Source of the DNA: Gnetum montanum
Taxonomy: Eukaryota; Streptophyta; Gnetopsida; Gnetales; Gnetaceae
Length of the DNA stretch: 64,000 bases
Direction: 5' to 3'
NCBI GenBank assembly: GCA_015680685.1
Contig: MNCI01014694.1
Coordinates: forward strand, 1,150,112-1,214,111
Shown: positions 44,650 to 57,240 of the stretch, one piece after another
Numbering within the stretch: the stretch's first letter is position 1
Layout of the letters: each line of letters begins with the position of its first letter
Program-made: the position numbers and the translations under genes
The notes under the pieces: generated by a model
What the model was told of the DNA's origin: nothing
Databases searched by the model: none
Seen by the model: only the letters and a program-made list of their open reading frames with translations

Positions 44650-47388
44650 GCCTTTTGTTATAGGCCTTGTGCAACTCATTAGATGATAAAGCTACTAATC
44701 AGTTTTCATCTAGCAAGTTGAGATTCATCAGTCATTCTTTTTGGGCTAGACTTAAGTCAAGGTCAAGGTCATAAGCAGTTGAAAGTGTATGAAGTTTAGA
44801 TTGGATTGGAAGTGTTGGTAATTTTCCATACACTAGCTCATATGGAGAGTAGCCCATAGGAAGTTTCCATGTTAAGTGGTAGGCCCAAAGGGCATCATTG
44901 AGTTTTGTGCTCCAATCCTTCCTATACTTGCTAACAGTTCTTATTAGTATCCTTGTGATTTCCCTATTGGAAACCTCAGCTTGACCATTAGCTTGGGGAT
45001 GGTAAGGTGTTGTGAGTTTATGTTCAACCCCCAAGTGTTGCATGAGATTCTAAAAAGTATTTCCTATAAAGTGAGTTCCATTATTAGAAATTAATGCACG
45101 TGACATACCAAACCTATTTACAACATTTTGTTGTACAACCTGAGTAGCAGTAGAGGATGTACAGTCGATGATAGCTCCTGCTTCCACCCACTTCATACAA
45201 TAGTCAATAGCGACTATGATGTATGCCTTTCCATTTGACATGGCATGATGGGATCCATAAAGTCAATGCCCTAGATCTTGAAGGGTTCCAGTGGTTGAAT
45301 TCATTGTTGAGGTTCCTCTATTCAAGTAGTCATTCCACCATCTCATTGGCATCGTTCACAAGAGCGAATATAATGATAAGAATTCTTGAAGAGTATTAGC
45401 CAATAGTACCCTAGCATCAGGATTTTAATGGTCATTCATCTCCTAGCATAGTGTCCTTTATAAGGACCTTCATGAGCATCTTGGAGAACATGTAGTTGAT
45501 CAGCATTAGGGACACACCAATGAACCATGCCATTGACACACACCTTGTAGAGGTATCCATTGATCTCCATGAAGTGCTTTACTTGATGAAGAAACTGCTA
45601 TTTCTTCTGGTGGTCTAATCCTTATGGCATCTCCTAAGTGAGAAGATAGGTGAGAATGCCATCATACCATTTTGGCTCATTGGGCATTTGTTCAATTATA
45701 GCCCTAACAAAGAGGAGTTCATAAGGAAACATGTTAGAGACTGGGCTTACTTCCTCTTTTTCATCCCATTGTAACTGCAACAAGTGATCAGCAATCACAT
45801 TCTTAGTGCCCTTTTGATCTACCGTCATAAGATTGAATTCCTGCAATATCATCAACCATCGTATAACACGGGGGGTTACCATTTGCTTATTCATTAGGAA
45901 GCAGATGGCACTATGGTCTATGTGCACAAACACCTTATATCCAGGCACATAATGTCTAAACTTATCTAGAGCAAACACCACTGCCATCAATTCCTTTTCT
46001 GTAGTGGTGTAGTTGAGTTGTGCATCCACAATGCTTTGGATGGCATAGTGGATGTAGTATGAACATTTCTTGTCATCTAACTACATCAGCATAGCTCCTA
46101 AGGCATAATTTGATGCATCTGTCATGATATGAAATGGTCTGGACCAATTAGGTGCTTATAGGATTAGAGTTTCCAAAAGCTTCTCTTTCAGTTGTTGGAA
46201 TGCTTTCTCACATTCTATGGTCCAGACAAAGGGAGCATCTTTCTTTGTTAGCTCCACCAATAATTTTACAATCTTAGAGAAATTGTCTATGAATCACTGG
46301 TAGTAGCCAGTATGTCCAAGAAATGATCAAACATATTTGATAGTTTCTGGTTGGCAGGTTATTCCTTGTATGACCCTTATTTTTTTAGGGTCTACCTTAA
46401 TTCCTACTTGTGATATTCTGTGTCCCAGTACAATGTCCTCCTAGACCATGAGGTGACTTTTCTACCAATTAAGCTATAAGTTGGCTTCAACACATTTTTT
46501 CAACACTTGCTTAAGGTGGTCCAAGGCTTGCTCAAATGTAGCTCAATAGGTGGAGAATTCATCCATGAAGACTTCTACACCACTACTGATCTACTATTGA
46601 AAAATTCTTAGGACTAGGTGTTGGAATGTAGTAGGAGCATTGCATAGAACAAACAACATCTTGTGATATGTAAAAGTTCCCTAGGAGCTCATGAATGTTA
46701 TTTTTTCGTGGTGCTCTAGCACAATTTGAATTTTGTTATAGCCACTATAACCATTTAGAAAGTTGTAATAACAATGCTTAGATATGGTGTTGAGCACGTG
46801 GTGAACAAATGGTAATAGAAAATGATCCTTACATCTTGCCATGTTAAGTAGCCTAAAATTGATATAGACCCAATGCTTTCCATCTTTCTTTAGCACAATT
46901 ATGAGTGGGCTAACCCACTTGCTATCTATAATAGGATAGATGAACCCCACCTTGAGGAGTTGCTCAACTTCATCCTTGAAAGTTTGCTTCAGCTTGGGGT
47001 TCAATCACCTCTGTGGTTATTGTTTTGGCTTCATGGCTGGGTCGGTGTAGATGTGATGCTGGCATATCGTAGGATTAATCTCTATGAGTTTAGGATATGA
47101 TCAAGCAAACGCTACTAACCATTCTTCAACTACCTTCAATAGCATCTTTTTTGGTTCTGGAGCAAGTTTTGCATTGATTATAATCAACTTCCCATTTTTC
47201 AAAAATACATATTCCATTCCAGCTGGTAACATTTTCAACTCAAGTAGCTCTTGTTTGAATTTTTCAAGAATCTCCAACTCTCCCCAGTGAGTATCATCAT
47301 TTGTGTCATTAGAGAGTTGGTGATGAACTTGTTCTAGTTCATCTATGCTTGTGACATATGCACATGTCAATCTATCAATTGGTTCCAT
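44650..47388 (-). pseudogene. E pol: reverse transcriptase, RNase H, integrase
   Basis: Minus strand. RT: MNPKLKQTFKDEVEQLLKVG, SPLIIVLKKDGKHW, FLNGYSGYNKI (normally Asp in place of this Asn) and VFMDEFS where the second catalytic Asp is Glu (about 46565). RNase H: DAQLNYTTTEKELMAVVFAL, VFVHIDHSAI, NVIADHL (46029-45634). Integrase: AYIIVAIDYCMKWVE, ISNNGTHFIGNTF (second Asp changed to Asn), then HPQANGQAEVSNREI with the catalytic Glu kept, and YSPYELVYGKLP (45241-44732). Several catalytic changes plus stops leave no active enzyme. The order and motifs match element D. Confidence 0.85.
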
Positions 47389-47579
47389 GCAAAGTGTGCT
47401 ACTTTTTGAATCAATGGTTAGCCACTAGGTGCCCTCCTATTTTGTGGTTGCTATGTATAGAAACCTTTGAATTTCTACTTCTAGTGCACACTGTTTGCAT
47501 GCAAAGATAGATGTTTATTTTATAGCCCAAAGTTTCTAGACACAATTGCACCTGATATCACTATCTGTGATGTATGGAA

Positions 47580-48119
47580 CTCTCTTCTTCTTAATCTTTC
47601 CAAATGTATTTTCTTTAGATATCTCTAGGAGAAGATCTCTAATGCCCATTCTTGCATCAATGATGCTCAACCATGTCCTTTCCATGATGATTGAAAATCC
47701 CCTTTGTAGTTCTCCACTTTGATTACTAAGAAATCAGTAGGACAAGACCACCCATAGATAGTGGTCATAATGTCTTCTACCAATTCCAATGGAATAGTGA
47801 TGGACTGGTCTTCCAATTCTAATCTTATGTTGCTCTTCTTAAGAGGAGGTAGGTTCTAGGTAGTGTACATCTCATGAGAAATTAAATTAACACCAAAACA
47901 TGAATTGAGAATAGCCTTGCATGGTTCATTCCTAGCAATCTGCAAGTAAATTAAAGGACTTCCAAGATCGACTAATTTCCTATGAAGTTTTTTTGCATAG
48001 ATCCAATCAGACATAGTGTGAGTAAGCATTTCAGTATGGATCCTTGGCAGATTTTGGTTTGAAGAAGGCATAAAAGAATTTGATATGTAGGAAGAGGTAG
48101 GATCAGGGTTGTCAACCAT
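47580..48119 (-). pseudogene. E aspartic protease domain
   Basis: The stretch 48119-47856 reads KLVDLGSPLIYLQIARNEPC, KAILNSCFGVNLISHEMYT, the retropepsin entry region with the active-site Asp changed to Asn. Downstream minus-strand words continue with a SITIPLELVEDIMTT-like stretch to about 47600. It corresponds to D 29256-29561. Confidence 0.7.
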
Positions 48120-48149
48120 AGGGATATGAGAGGGCTTAGGTGAACTATA

Positions 48150-49790
48150 GGGTTAAAAGAAAGGTCTTTTCTTTGATCAAGCATTTAACCCCTCCAATTG
48201 ATGATTCAATTTTAGATTAATAACCCTCATAGCGTTGCCTTGTTATGGTTGGGCTGGTAGTTCATCCTGCATAGGTGGAGTAGGTGGTAGCTATGCAATT
48301 GGAGGAGGAGTATGTGCAGGGATAGGAGGAGGATAAGGGTAAGAGGTGGTATCCATTCTTTCATGTGATGAATGAGCTTAGTAATAATCTGAAGGATGGT
48401 AGTGAGGCTGAAAATTAGAAACATGACTAGAAAATTCACATGGAGACATGGGTTATTAAATGTGGTAACCATATGGATCAGGTTGTTAATAAGGATATTG
48501 TTGCCTTGGCAATGCCAGCGCCCATGATTGTAGTTGCTACCATTGTTAATACTGTTCATATAGTTGCGATGGTGCTCCACTTGGATAATATGGTTGTTAC
48601 TAGTGGAACTACCTAAGATTACNAGAATCGTACCTCCCTCTTGTGAATGGAAAGATCATGGTTGTACTCTTCTACACTTTCTCTTTTTCTTAGTTCATCC
48701 TCCTCTTTAGCTACCTACTATATTAATCTTTGTATCTATTAAGCACTTAGTTTTGACAATCGCCCTTGGGCATAGACACCAAAGGTTTTTCTCATTTCAT
48801 TATGAAGCCCATCTACAATGTGGCAAAGTTGAACCAATTGAGAATAACCATGGCTAGGACATTTGTGCATCAAGGCATAGTATTGGCCAATGGTGGCATC
48901 CAAGGGTTTGTGTGTTCCTTGTTTCCACATTTGAATTTACTTCCTTAAGTTGGACACTCTAAAGTACATTTGATACTTATCATTAAACAACTCAAGCATG
49001 GTACTCCATCGTTTGATAGATTCTAGCTCTAAGGACCAATACCAATTTTTTGCTTCCTTGATGAGTGTCCTAGAGAACAACCTCAATTTTTTCCATTCAT
49101 TCTCTATGTTCTACATGGCACATGCATCTTGAAAAGCTTGAAGATGATTTTAAGGATCAAAGTTATTTCCTCCTTCAAATCAAGGAATATTGTTCATGTC
49201 TAACTGTTTGATTCAACTATCTTTCACATGCCTTGTTAGAATTTTGACTGCCTATGTGATGTTAAGCATACTTCAGGTAGCAAATATAGGCTCATCGAGG
49301 TCCTGATCATGGTGCCTAAGATGCCCTCTACTACCCCTTTGTTTATGGCGATGTACCTCTCTTAAATGTCTACACCCTTGATCTTGTCTATCCCGACAAT
49401 CCCTTTGGTTATTTTGTTCCCATTGGTCATTTCATTCATTTCAATTACCTCCATCATGGTTTCATCTTCTGTAGTCATGGTCAGAGCTAGAAGAAGAAGA
49501 TGATGATAAAGGGGAAGAGGAAGGAGAGCCAACACCATCATGGCACCTACTACCACCACTTTGGTGATCGCAACCACGATCGTGATCTTTCTTCTTGTCT
49601 GCATCCTTGTCTTAACATGTCCCTCCAGATCCTTCTTTGTCATTCAATCCATTCTTACCAGAATCAGGATTCTAAACTCTGGAGTGCAAGTTCTAGTTTT
49701 GACCTCCATCACTAAAGTCAAAGAGAGGAGTTTCATTGAATGGAAAACCCCTAGAGAAGGATTCCCCACTAGCTTGTTGGTACAATAGGA
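48150..49790 (-). pseudogene. E gag
   Basis: Minus strand. A charged Arg/Glu/Met-rich N-terminal part (49643-49362) is followed by the capsid-like core near 49200-48700: KQGTHKPLDATIGQYYALM, CPSHGYS, HIVDGLHNEMRKTFGVYAQG and RLSKLSA. A Pro/His/Asn-rich tail follows (48580-48227). It is equivalent to D gag, with several frameshifts and stops and an N at 48623. No primer site is recognisable next to the LTR at about 49800, where the LTR end itself is degenerate. Confidence 0.7.
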
Positions 49791-49800
49791 ATGGAAAATT

Positions 49801-50651
49801 GTTAGGAATGGTGAGGAACCCCTACGCCCAACCATATGAATCACTGAGGTGTTACGTGTGATTTGGTCAAATTTTGATCAAATTTTGTGGACCTATAGTT
49901 ATCTAATGCACTAGCTCCTCTAGGAAGTGAAATGGGCATTGAGAACATTTGTTGTCTTCTTGATTATACTTGTGAGGTTCAAAGGTATGGTTTAAGTGTA
50001 ATTGAGGTATATGATTTTTCTTACTTTATATTTTATAGATTTGGTCACCTACAACAAGAATGAAGAGTAGAGTAATTTAAAATCTAATTTTTTATTGCCT
50101 ATCTAGCCTAACACAAGTAATTGCCCCACTTTCCTGGACACATCTTGAACACATATAGTGCTGCTAGGCTACCAAACATTAAGCATTGTTGGGTTACCAA
50201 GTACTATATGAATGCTCAAATTAATCATGCTTGTGTTCATTAGCAACTGAAAGTAAATTGCTTAATTCAAATGCATTAAAGTAAAGAGCGAGAAAGTAAA
50301 ATGCATTAAAGAAAATATTAATCTATTCTTAGTGCTGCAAGGATTATCAAAAGAGTTCATTTTATTCCCATCACACTGCTGCGCTTAGGTACATCAGTGC
50401 TCAAACAAAGAACCATACACACTTAGACTCCTTTTGCGGGCACTCAGAAAATAGTCTAACTCTAAGGAAAAGAAATGGAAAGAGCTTTGCTACCCTGACT
50501 AAGAATGATCAAAAATTGATTGTGAAAATTGGAGCCTAGGTGCAATATTTATAGGCCTAGAGTATACACTCTGACATCACATATGCGACATCACATCAGG
50601 ACTTCAATGTCGTGTACCTAATGTCGAAGCAGATGTAAATGCGATTCATCA
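49801..50651 (-). repeat. E 5' LTR (about 851 bp)
   Basis: It pairs with 41672-42538. Minus-strand start TGATGAATCGC at 50651 and TATAAATA at 50553-50546. The inner end is damaged (GTTAGGAATGGTGAGG instead of TGATGAG..GCGAGG), so 49801 is approximate. It is slightly shorter than the 3' LTR because of an indel in U3 near 50600. Confidence 0.85.
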
Positions 50652-50656
50652 CATAG

Positions 50657-51299
50657 GATGTGTGTTATCATGATATGAATTTCAAAGAAGGTGTTACTTC
50701 TACCATATAAAGAAGCTACATTAACATTAAATTGATCTATAAAATATTAATAAAAATTTAATATCTAGTAAGAAAAAATGAAAAATATATGTATTAATAT
50801 ATATTTTTATCAAATATATGTAATAGGTACATCCTACTTTAGTACCTAGTAAATATAGTTACCACTAACAAATGACTATGTAACTATAGGACTTTAAGAT
50901 TTATAACTTTATTTTATGATTAAAAACCTAAAAATAGCCATATAACCATTAATTTTCATCCTCAGTATAGGGTATTGTAGGGGGTCATGGATATAGGGAT
51001 GGTATTATTAGTTTGGTAGTGATCATAATTAATCATTTTGCTTTATTTGTATTTATTTATACCTTTTTATTTGTGTTATTCTCTTTGTTAGGGGTGGTAG
51101 GAATTTTTATTTGGAGGCTTCAAGTCATAGGTTTGATTTTGGTAGACAATGTTCATCATCATTATTATCATCAACATTGCCTTGTCCCAACAAAATGGGT
51201 AATTTTGAGTTATAAAATTCTAATTCAACTATATGTTATTGGGTTGAGGAAGGAAAGTAAATATCGTTAAAGAAAAAAATTTAGGTTTCAACACCTTCC
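50657..51299. other. Right part of interrupted repeat, then AT-rich DNA with an RTE-like tail
   Basis: 50657-50720 completes the dispersed repeat split by E. 50721-51140 is AT-rich with nothing recognised. At 51146-51195 TCATCATCATTATTATCATC is followed by GCCTTGTCCCAACAAAATGG, the reverse complement of the conserved 3' tail of plant RTE LINEs. Confidence 0.45.
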
Positions 51300-51660
51300 C
51301 TTATTAGGGGTGTTAGGAAGGTTAGGATCCATAGCATGTTTAGGTTCATCTAAACTCTTCAAAAATTATTAGGAGAGGTACATGTGTTGTAAAGAAGATG
51401 TTACTTCTTTGAGTAGCTATGTTTCAAAAAATTGGATTATTTAGAAGATAAAAATGGTAAAAAGGATAAAAAAGATCTTTAGATTCTATATGATGTTTAA
51501 GTTCATCCAAGCCCTTTATGAACCATTGGTTGGATATATTTGTTACTATGACATGTATTTCAAATAAGCTATTACCATTTTAAACTATGTTTTACAAAAA
51601 GGATTATTTTTTGAGACAAAAGTGATAAAAAAATAAACAAGAAAAGGCTATTTGTGAACC
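51300..51660 (+). repeat. Dispersed repeat, second copy, two tandem units
   Basis: Two units begin near TTTAGGTTCATCTAAACTC (51339) and TTTAAGTTCATCCAAGCCC (51496), about 157 bp apart. Each is followed by an ATTT/ATTATT..GAGGTA-like and GGATTATTT..GA.A.AAAA segment. It is related to 41370-41671 and 58285-58807. Confidence 0.6.
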
Positions 51661-51994
51661 ATTAATTAGGTTGAAGGGTTATTTTTATAGACAAATACTA
51701 AAAATTTTGTGAGATTTTTAGCAAATAAAAAATATGATGTCTTAGGAACTATAACTCCAATTGTAATGAATCAAGGATTAAAACTAGTATTTTTGAACAT
51801 CCTGAACACATTGATAAGATTAAATTCTAGGTAGGACACCTTATTAATATGCTTCCTTAACAAGTTTATTTTATGCTATATTAAATATAATTAAAAATGA
51901 ACTTCAAATTCTAGTTTAATGACAAAAATTGATAGAAAGTATGGTCTAGGTAGGGTTAAGATCCAAAATGCTCCATGAATAGAGTATTATATAA

Positions 51995-52065
51995 TCACAG
52001 GTGCATAATCATCATCATCATCATTATCCTAGCCTTGTCCCAACAAAATAGGGTTAGCTAATCAC
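51995..52065 (-). mobile_element. RTE-type LINE 3' tail
   Basis: CATCATCATCATCATTATCC, then AGCCTTGTCCCAACAAAATA and GGGTTAGCTAATCACATG. Reversed, this is the typical end of plant RTE elements: a CATGT..GCTAACCC block, TTGGGACAAGGCT, then a GAT-type simple repeat. Only the last 60-70 bp is present. Confidence 0.65.
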
Positions 52066-52109
52066 ATGTGCATTATCAAGAATAAAATATGCATAATAAA
52101 ATTGAAATG

Positions 52110-52990
52110 CATTTTATTACATCTAAGAACCCTTAGGATCTATTGAAAAGAATAAATATACATAATATGTGTGACAAACACATCATCAATAAAGTTACCA
52201 AGTTTCCTTGGTGTTATCTTAAAAATATTAATTAAGCTATTAACTATAATTTTCCATTTGTGGTGACTTTGCACCAAAATAGAATATTCCAAGAATATGT
52301 GATGTTCATCTTTAATTGCTCTTTGATTACATAGATGATAGGTTCTCTCTTCTTTTGGAATCTAGACTCATCTACCTATTTCAATTCTAAAAAGGTGGAA
52401 GCCTAATCTTGCTAAGCTAATTTAACATCATATATGATAGGATATAGAAGCAAATAAATAAGTTTTTTTTCTATTGATGCTTCCTCTAATACTATCTAGG
52501 TAGAATTAGTTCTTTCTTATTAGGTTACTTTAGATTTGCAAAAGTGCCTTGTTTCTAATACTCTTATGAAGTTGCATTGTATCACAATGTAGAATATCCA
52601 TCTCAATGTTCCATTTTTTGAGCCAGATCATTCCCTCATGGAACCACCATTTATATTGTGTAGCAACTAAATAAATAAGTTGTTTATCTGTTGATGCTTC
52701 CTCTAATACTATCTAGGTAGAAATAGTTCTTTCTTATTAGGTTACTTCAGATTTGCAAAAGTGCCTTGTTTCTAATACTCTTATGAAGTTGCATTATATC
52801 ACAATGTAGAATATCCATCTTAATGTTCCATTTTTTGAGCCAGATCATTCCCTCATGGAACCACCATTTATATTGTGTAGCAACTAAGACTTCTATTGCA
52901 AATTTAACTATTAGGCTATAGGAGGGACTATGAACATTTATTGATCTTAACATTCCCATGCTTAGCATGGGGTCATGATTAGATAGGTTT
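52110..52990 (-). mobile_element. LINE C-terminal fragment, same family as 15390-17125
   Basis: On the minus strand the region near 52390-52290 reads IPKEERTYHLCNQ then AIKDEHHIFLEYSIL, matching NLPREYHIFKLCKQSIEDEH of the first LINE. The 3' end GATGTAATAAAATG..TTTCAATTTTA (about 52117-52090) also matches the 3' terminus of that copy. Upstream minus-strand words are decayed and carry a 217-bp duplication. No RT core is present here; it may be the displaced end of the fragment at 56439-57240. Confidence 0.6.
52452..52885. repeat. 217-bp tandem duplication inside LINE fragment
   Basis: 52452-52668 and 52669-52885 are near-identical (AAATAAATAAG, TTGATGCTTCCTCTAATACT, TGCCTTGTTTCTAATACTCT, TCATTCCCTCATGGAACCAC). 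Only a few substitutions separate them, so the duplication is younger than the LINE itself. Confidence 0.85.
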
Positions 52991-54568
52991 TTCTACCACT
53001 GGTCCCTAGTTTTATACTTAGGTTATCAACTCTAGAAATTATAACTTACATGTTATAAGATTATGTTTAAGAGTCACTTTACAAAACTTTGACTGTTAAT
53101 TAATAATTATCAATGATACTATTATCAATATGAGATATTATTAGTAATTGATAACTTTTAAGATGAGTAGTTATGTTAAGTAGAGAAGCTAATTAATAAG
53201 AGGTAATAATAAATAAAATGGATCATAAAACTTTCAAGCAACATTGCTTCTTCATTTGGTTTGGAGATTCCTATTTCTTCAAGAGCATACATTCAAACCT
53301 TTCATAGTAGTATCTTATTTAAGAGGTAGTTGCTTAATGATAAGTAGAAACATTTCATTATAAAATAACCTTATTTACAAGTAAGATAGGACAATTCTAT
53401 TTTAAATGTATCTAGATAAGATTTTGAAAGATAGAGTCTCTCTAGTTTTGGAAGGTAAATTCATTGACGAAGAAACCATCTTACTCTGAGGCAACAATAA
53501 TGAAGAAAAGAAGCAATTTGTAGGAACTACAATCAAGTTGAATGAACGCTATTGATTCCAATACTAAATTCTACGTCAATTTCAAGTTTGAGTCTAGAAT
53601 TAATTATAGATGTATACTCAAGCTCATGGGTAACTAATTCTAGATCTAAAAAGATCCAATCTAGGTTCAATTAGTAGTTAGATCTAAAAATAGGATTCAA
53701 AACATGTTAGAACCATTTCCAACATGACACTTTGCAAATGGAAAATATGACCTTTTCTAAGGATGAAATTCCTTAATTCGATTGCATTTTTGCATAGCAT
53801 TTCTCTAGACAAATTCAATAAATACAAAATTGTATGAGTACCTTTCATAAAACTCATAATGATGTTGGTGAAAGTAGTGATGCTATTAGTGATGCTCATT
53901 ATGATGTTAGTAGAACCTGTGATGATGTTAGTGGAACCTCTAATGATGTTAGTAAATCTCATGATGGCATCAAAAAAAATCATGACATCAATAGAATCGA
54001 TGTCACACCATCATCAAAGACAAAACCATATTAGTGTTAAGGATGACTAAGTAACTAACATGGCTAGTTATAACTTTTATGAATGGCCATAATTATGTAG
54101 ATTTTCTTTGTTCCTACTATGCATCATATACTTATCTAATTTACATGATTTATCATAGAGAAAATATTGGTATAGATTTTAGAGAACATAAGAGATTAAC
54201 ATATTTTTAAAAGGATCCTTGAGAAATTCCAACTTCTATCTCTAATATAAAAATCCACAAGAAGAGAGCAATGAAAGTGTATGGGTAGAAGCTCATCAAT
54301 TCAAGTTAAAGAGGTTTATGATGGAGCAAGCTGTTAATGGATGTTGGAATTTGAAGTTTTGGTCATTGTCTTTTATTAGCAAGATAGCCCTCCTACACTC
54401 CTTGGAACCATTTTTTTACATTCTAATGTTTTGAATTTATAAAAATATGCATGTTCTATTATCATAACATTTAACTTCCTTAAAGATAATTACATAGTGA
54501 TATTAGTAAACCATTAAGTTTTTCTTTTTTAATGAAAAATTAATCCTATTTGCATCATTTGGTTTCTT
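52991..54568. other. AT-rich stretch with GATGTTAGT minisatellite
   Basis: No gene is supported. At about 53859-53970 imperfect 15- and 30-bp units built on GATGTTAGT recur (GATGCTATTAGTGATGC, GATGATGTTAGTGGAACC, AATGATGTTAGTAAATC). They keep short frames open on both strands (53834-54034 plus, 53684-53983 minus), so those ORFs are repeat artefacts. Confidence 0.45.
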
Positions 54569-54573
54569 GCAGG

Positions 54574-55495
54574 TGATGAACCGTGGTTTGTCAAGTGTTG
54601 ATATTGGACCCTTGTTAACTAGGTGCTAATATTGGATCCTTGATAACCAGGTGCTGATATCAAACCCTTGATATCAGACCCTCGATATCGAACCCCCGAT
54701 ATTGGACCCTCGATATCAGGTATGCGATATCGCAGCCTGGCTAGCGATATCGGATACATGATATCGTGGTTCCCGTGTGAGCCTATAAATACACAATTGG
54801 GCACACGATATAGGAAGTTAGTGTTAGAATAGGATCGTGTTGTCAGTTTTTTCTCTCAACCCTTTCCCTAGTGCATGCTTGCAGTGTGATGATTGTAATA
54901 GTATGGAACCTTTATTCGAGTTTGACGTACTTCGACATGCACATGATTGGTAATAAAGATCAAAATTACATCATCATTGTAGCATTCACTTAATTTTAAT
55001 TGTTATTTATTGCTTTCATAATTAATATTTCTCTACCCTCATCTCCTACCCTTGTTAGTAAATGCAAAATGAGTACAACTTAATCACGAGCATTTAAGTG
55101 TGACTACTTGGTATCCCAGTAGCGTACCTAGGACATGCGGTTGGTAATCCCAGGAGTAGTACACGAGGTCCAAGATGTGTATGGATGATTAAGGGACAAA
55201 TGCTCATTGCACTTAAGCTAGCTTAGAATCTCTTCACCCTTTCCCTCTTAGGTTAATCAAAGTTATTTTCCATTACCTCTAGGAGTAGCACTAGTTTAGG
55301 ACCACATCATACACCTCACTCTAGACTAAACCATATGTGACAAAGCAAATACTAGTTTAGGTGGGAAAACAGTGAATTGCGATCAATGAGTAACTATCTA
55401 GATACCACAACTAGCCCATCTGCGGAGTTCGACTAGATCATGCATGAATGCTTGTATTCGTCTGGTTGAGTGTAGGGGTACCTCGCCACTCATCA
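54574..55495 (+). repeat. Solo LTR (922 bp)
   Basis: TGATGAACC starts and CCACTCATCA ends the LTR. Flanks GCAGG (54569-54573) and GTAGG (55496-55500) match at four of five bases, as expected for a target duplication with one C-to-T change. TATAAATA is at 54784-54791. U3 (54590-54775) is an array of TTGATATC/CGATATCG words. R/U5 resembles the E1 LTR most. No internal sequence adjoins, so the rest was lost by LTR-LTR recombination. Confidence 0.88.
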
Positions 55496-55500
55496 GTAGG

Positions 55501-56438
55501 TATAAAACAAAAAGATGAAAGAAGTCAAATGAACAATAAATATGAATGATCTAGAGAAACCAAGCTCCAAAAGGTAGAAGATGTTGGTAGAATAGGGAGT
55601 TCAACACTAGGGAATTACAGTTGAGCATTAGAGAAGAAGTACATTTAGAGAGATCTAATGTAGTAGAGCTTAATAAACCTAATTTTCTAGTTTTAAGTCC
55701 CTCATCTTTCTCATTTTCTTTATCTAAAATGATTGATGTACATAGCCCACAGCTGTTAATTCATCCTCACAAAGCTAAAGTTCCATCTTCTCATATCTCT
55801 CTCTCTTTTTTCTTATTACCCCAACTATTTTGGATCCCTTCAAGTTAAGGAAAAGGATATAAACTAAAAACTATATCTCAAAAAAGAGTTTTCCTTTAGC
55901 TTATCAGTAGTCCAACAATCCTAATGTAAGGATATGTTAGAGAAAGACTATTAATTGGAGGTGCACATAAAGAAGCTTTTTAAACAAGCTGCAAAGCTAA
56001 CAATCAAGATCAGATACATAATCTAGAGTTAAGTACTTACATCATTTTCTTGTAAAAGTATATGTCTATTTACCTTGTTTTTAAATTTTCAAAATCATTT
56101 GATTTTGTTCTTTATTCCATTCTCGATTTGTGTTTTGAATAGTTAAAGGTTGTGAGCTCTATTTTTATTCAATTAAAAACTACAGTTTATGTTTTGAAGT
56201 ATTTATGTCTTGAATTTGATCTTATCTATCTCTTTTTAGAAGCATTAAAATTTACCTCTCATTTTCCTTCTTTCAATTGATATTCACATTTTAGATTTTC
56301 TTTGTTTTGACACATGCATTATATTTCAATTCTAAATTTTAATTTACTATTTACCATCTTAATATAAGAAAATATTTACTTTGGTGTACTCAAGTATTTA
56401 TATTTATCATCATGTTTAGAGTAAAATACATTTGAAAC
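55501..56438. other. AT-rich stretch, nothing recognised
   Basis: The open frame 55621-55848 is Ser/Phe-rich with no recognisable domain. The remainder is low-complexity. Confidence 0.3.
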
Positions 56439-57240
56439 TTGAATAGTTTAACACTTAAAAATTTGGCCACCAAATCTACCCTACTAGCTAAGACTATTCT
56501 TGGGCTTTCATATGCATATAAGACATGTTCTAGGCATAAGTCTCTTAAAACAAGTTTTCAAAGGGCATTATTTAATTCAAATTTGTGCATCAGTAAATAT
56601 ATGCTACAAATTAACAAAGAGCTTCAATCTCTAAGGGCATCATATTTGCTTTAAGAAGCAAAAAATTATATTGCACTTGCCTTTTAACCTAAAATTTTTC
56701 AACCAAAAAACACTTATAGACTTCTTTTATTTTCCTCCAACATTTGCTATGAAGTCCAAGGCCCCACACTGCACATTCATACAATAGAGTTAATTGCACA
56801 ATGGAACAAAATAACTATTTTCTGATTTCCTAAGATAAGATAGTTTTCTTATGAAATTTTCTTTTCAAAATCAAATAAGGCTCTCAATCTATTTGCAACA
56901 TTCTTTTTAATGCACATCTTCCACTTATAATTGTGAGAAAGATCTAAACCAAGTATCTATAAGTTGGTATCCCATTTATTAGGTTTTTTTCCCAACAATG
57001 AAAGAGTAATCATTATTCATAGTGCGACACACCATAATTTTGGTTTTTTTACACATTAACTTTCATTCCTAACTATTAGCAAAAATCATCAAAAATAATA
57101 AGCATTTATTGTAGACCTCTTTTAGAATTAGGGATGATAGATACATCATCAATATATAGTAAAAGATTAACAAAATTATCATTAATTTTAATATAGTATC
57201 TACATTCACTCCTTAAGTTTATTCATAATAAAGAATAAAT
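56439..57240 (-). mobile_element. LINE reverse-transcriptase fragment, same family
   Basis: On the minus strand LLYIDDVSIIP gives an intact YIDD catalytic box (57156-57145 for YIDD). It continues with MKVNV, a PTYRYLV segment equivalent to SYKYIG, and VQLTLLYECAVWG (about 56800-56762), equivalent to QPILLYGCAAWG in the first LINE, then a decayed helical tail to about 56440. Frameshifts and stops abound. The plus-strand ORF 56439-56654 is a shadow. Confidence 0.65.

Larger units (their letters stand above)
41672..50651 (-). mobile_element. E: full-length Ty3-gypsy element lacking ORF3, 8.98 kb
   Basis: On the minus strand from 50651 to 41672: 5' LTR, gag, protease, RT, RNase H, integrase, spacer, polypurine tract, 3' LTR. 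CATAG is repeated at 41667-41671 and 50652-50656, a perfect 5-bp target duplication. The element lacks ORF3 and the internal promoter-like block, which accounts for its shorter length than D. Single N bases at 43891 and 48623 mark joins. Confidence 0.9.

Noticed and set aside
53684-54034. Open frames on both strands with repeated residues
   Set aside because: They are translations of the GATGTTAGT minisatellite.
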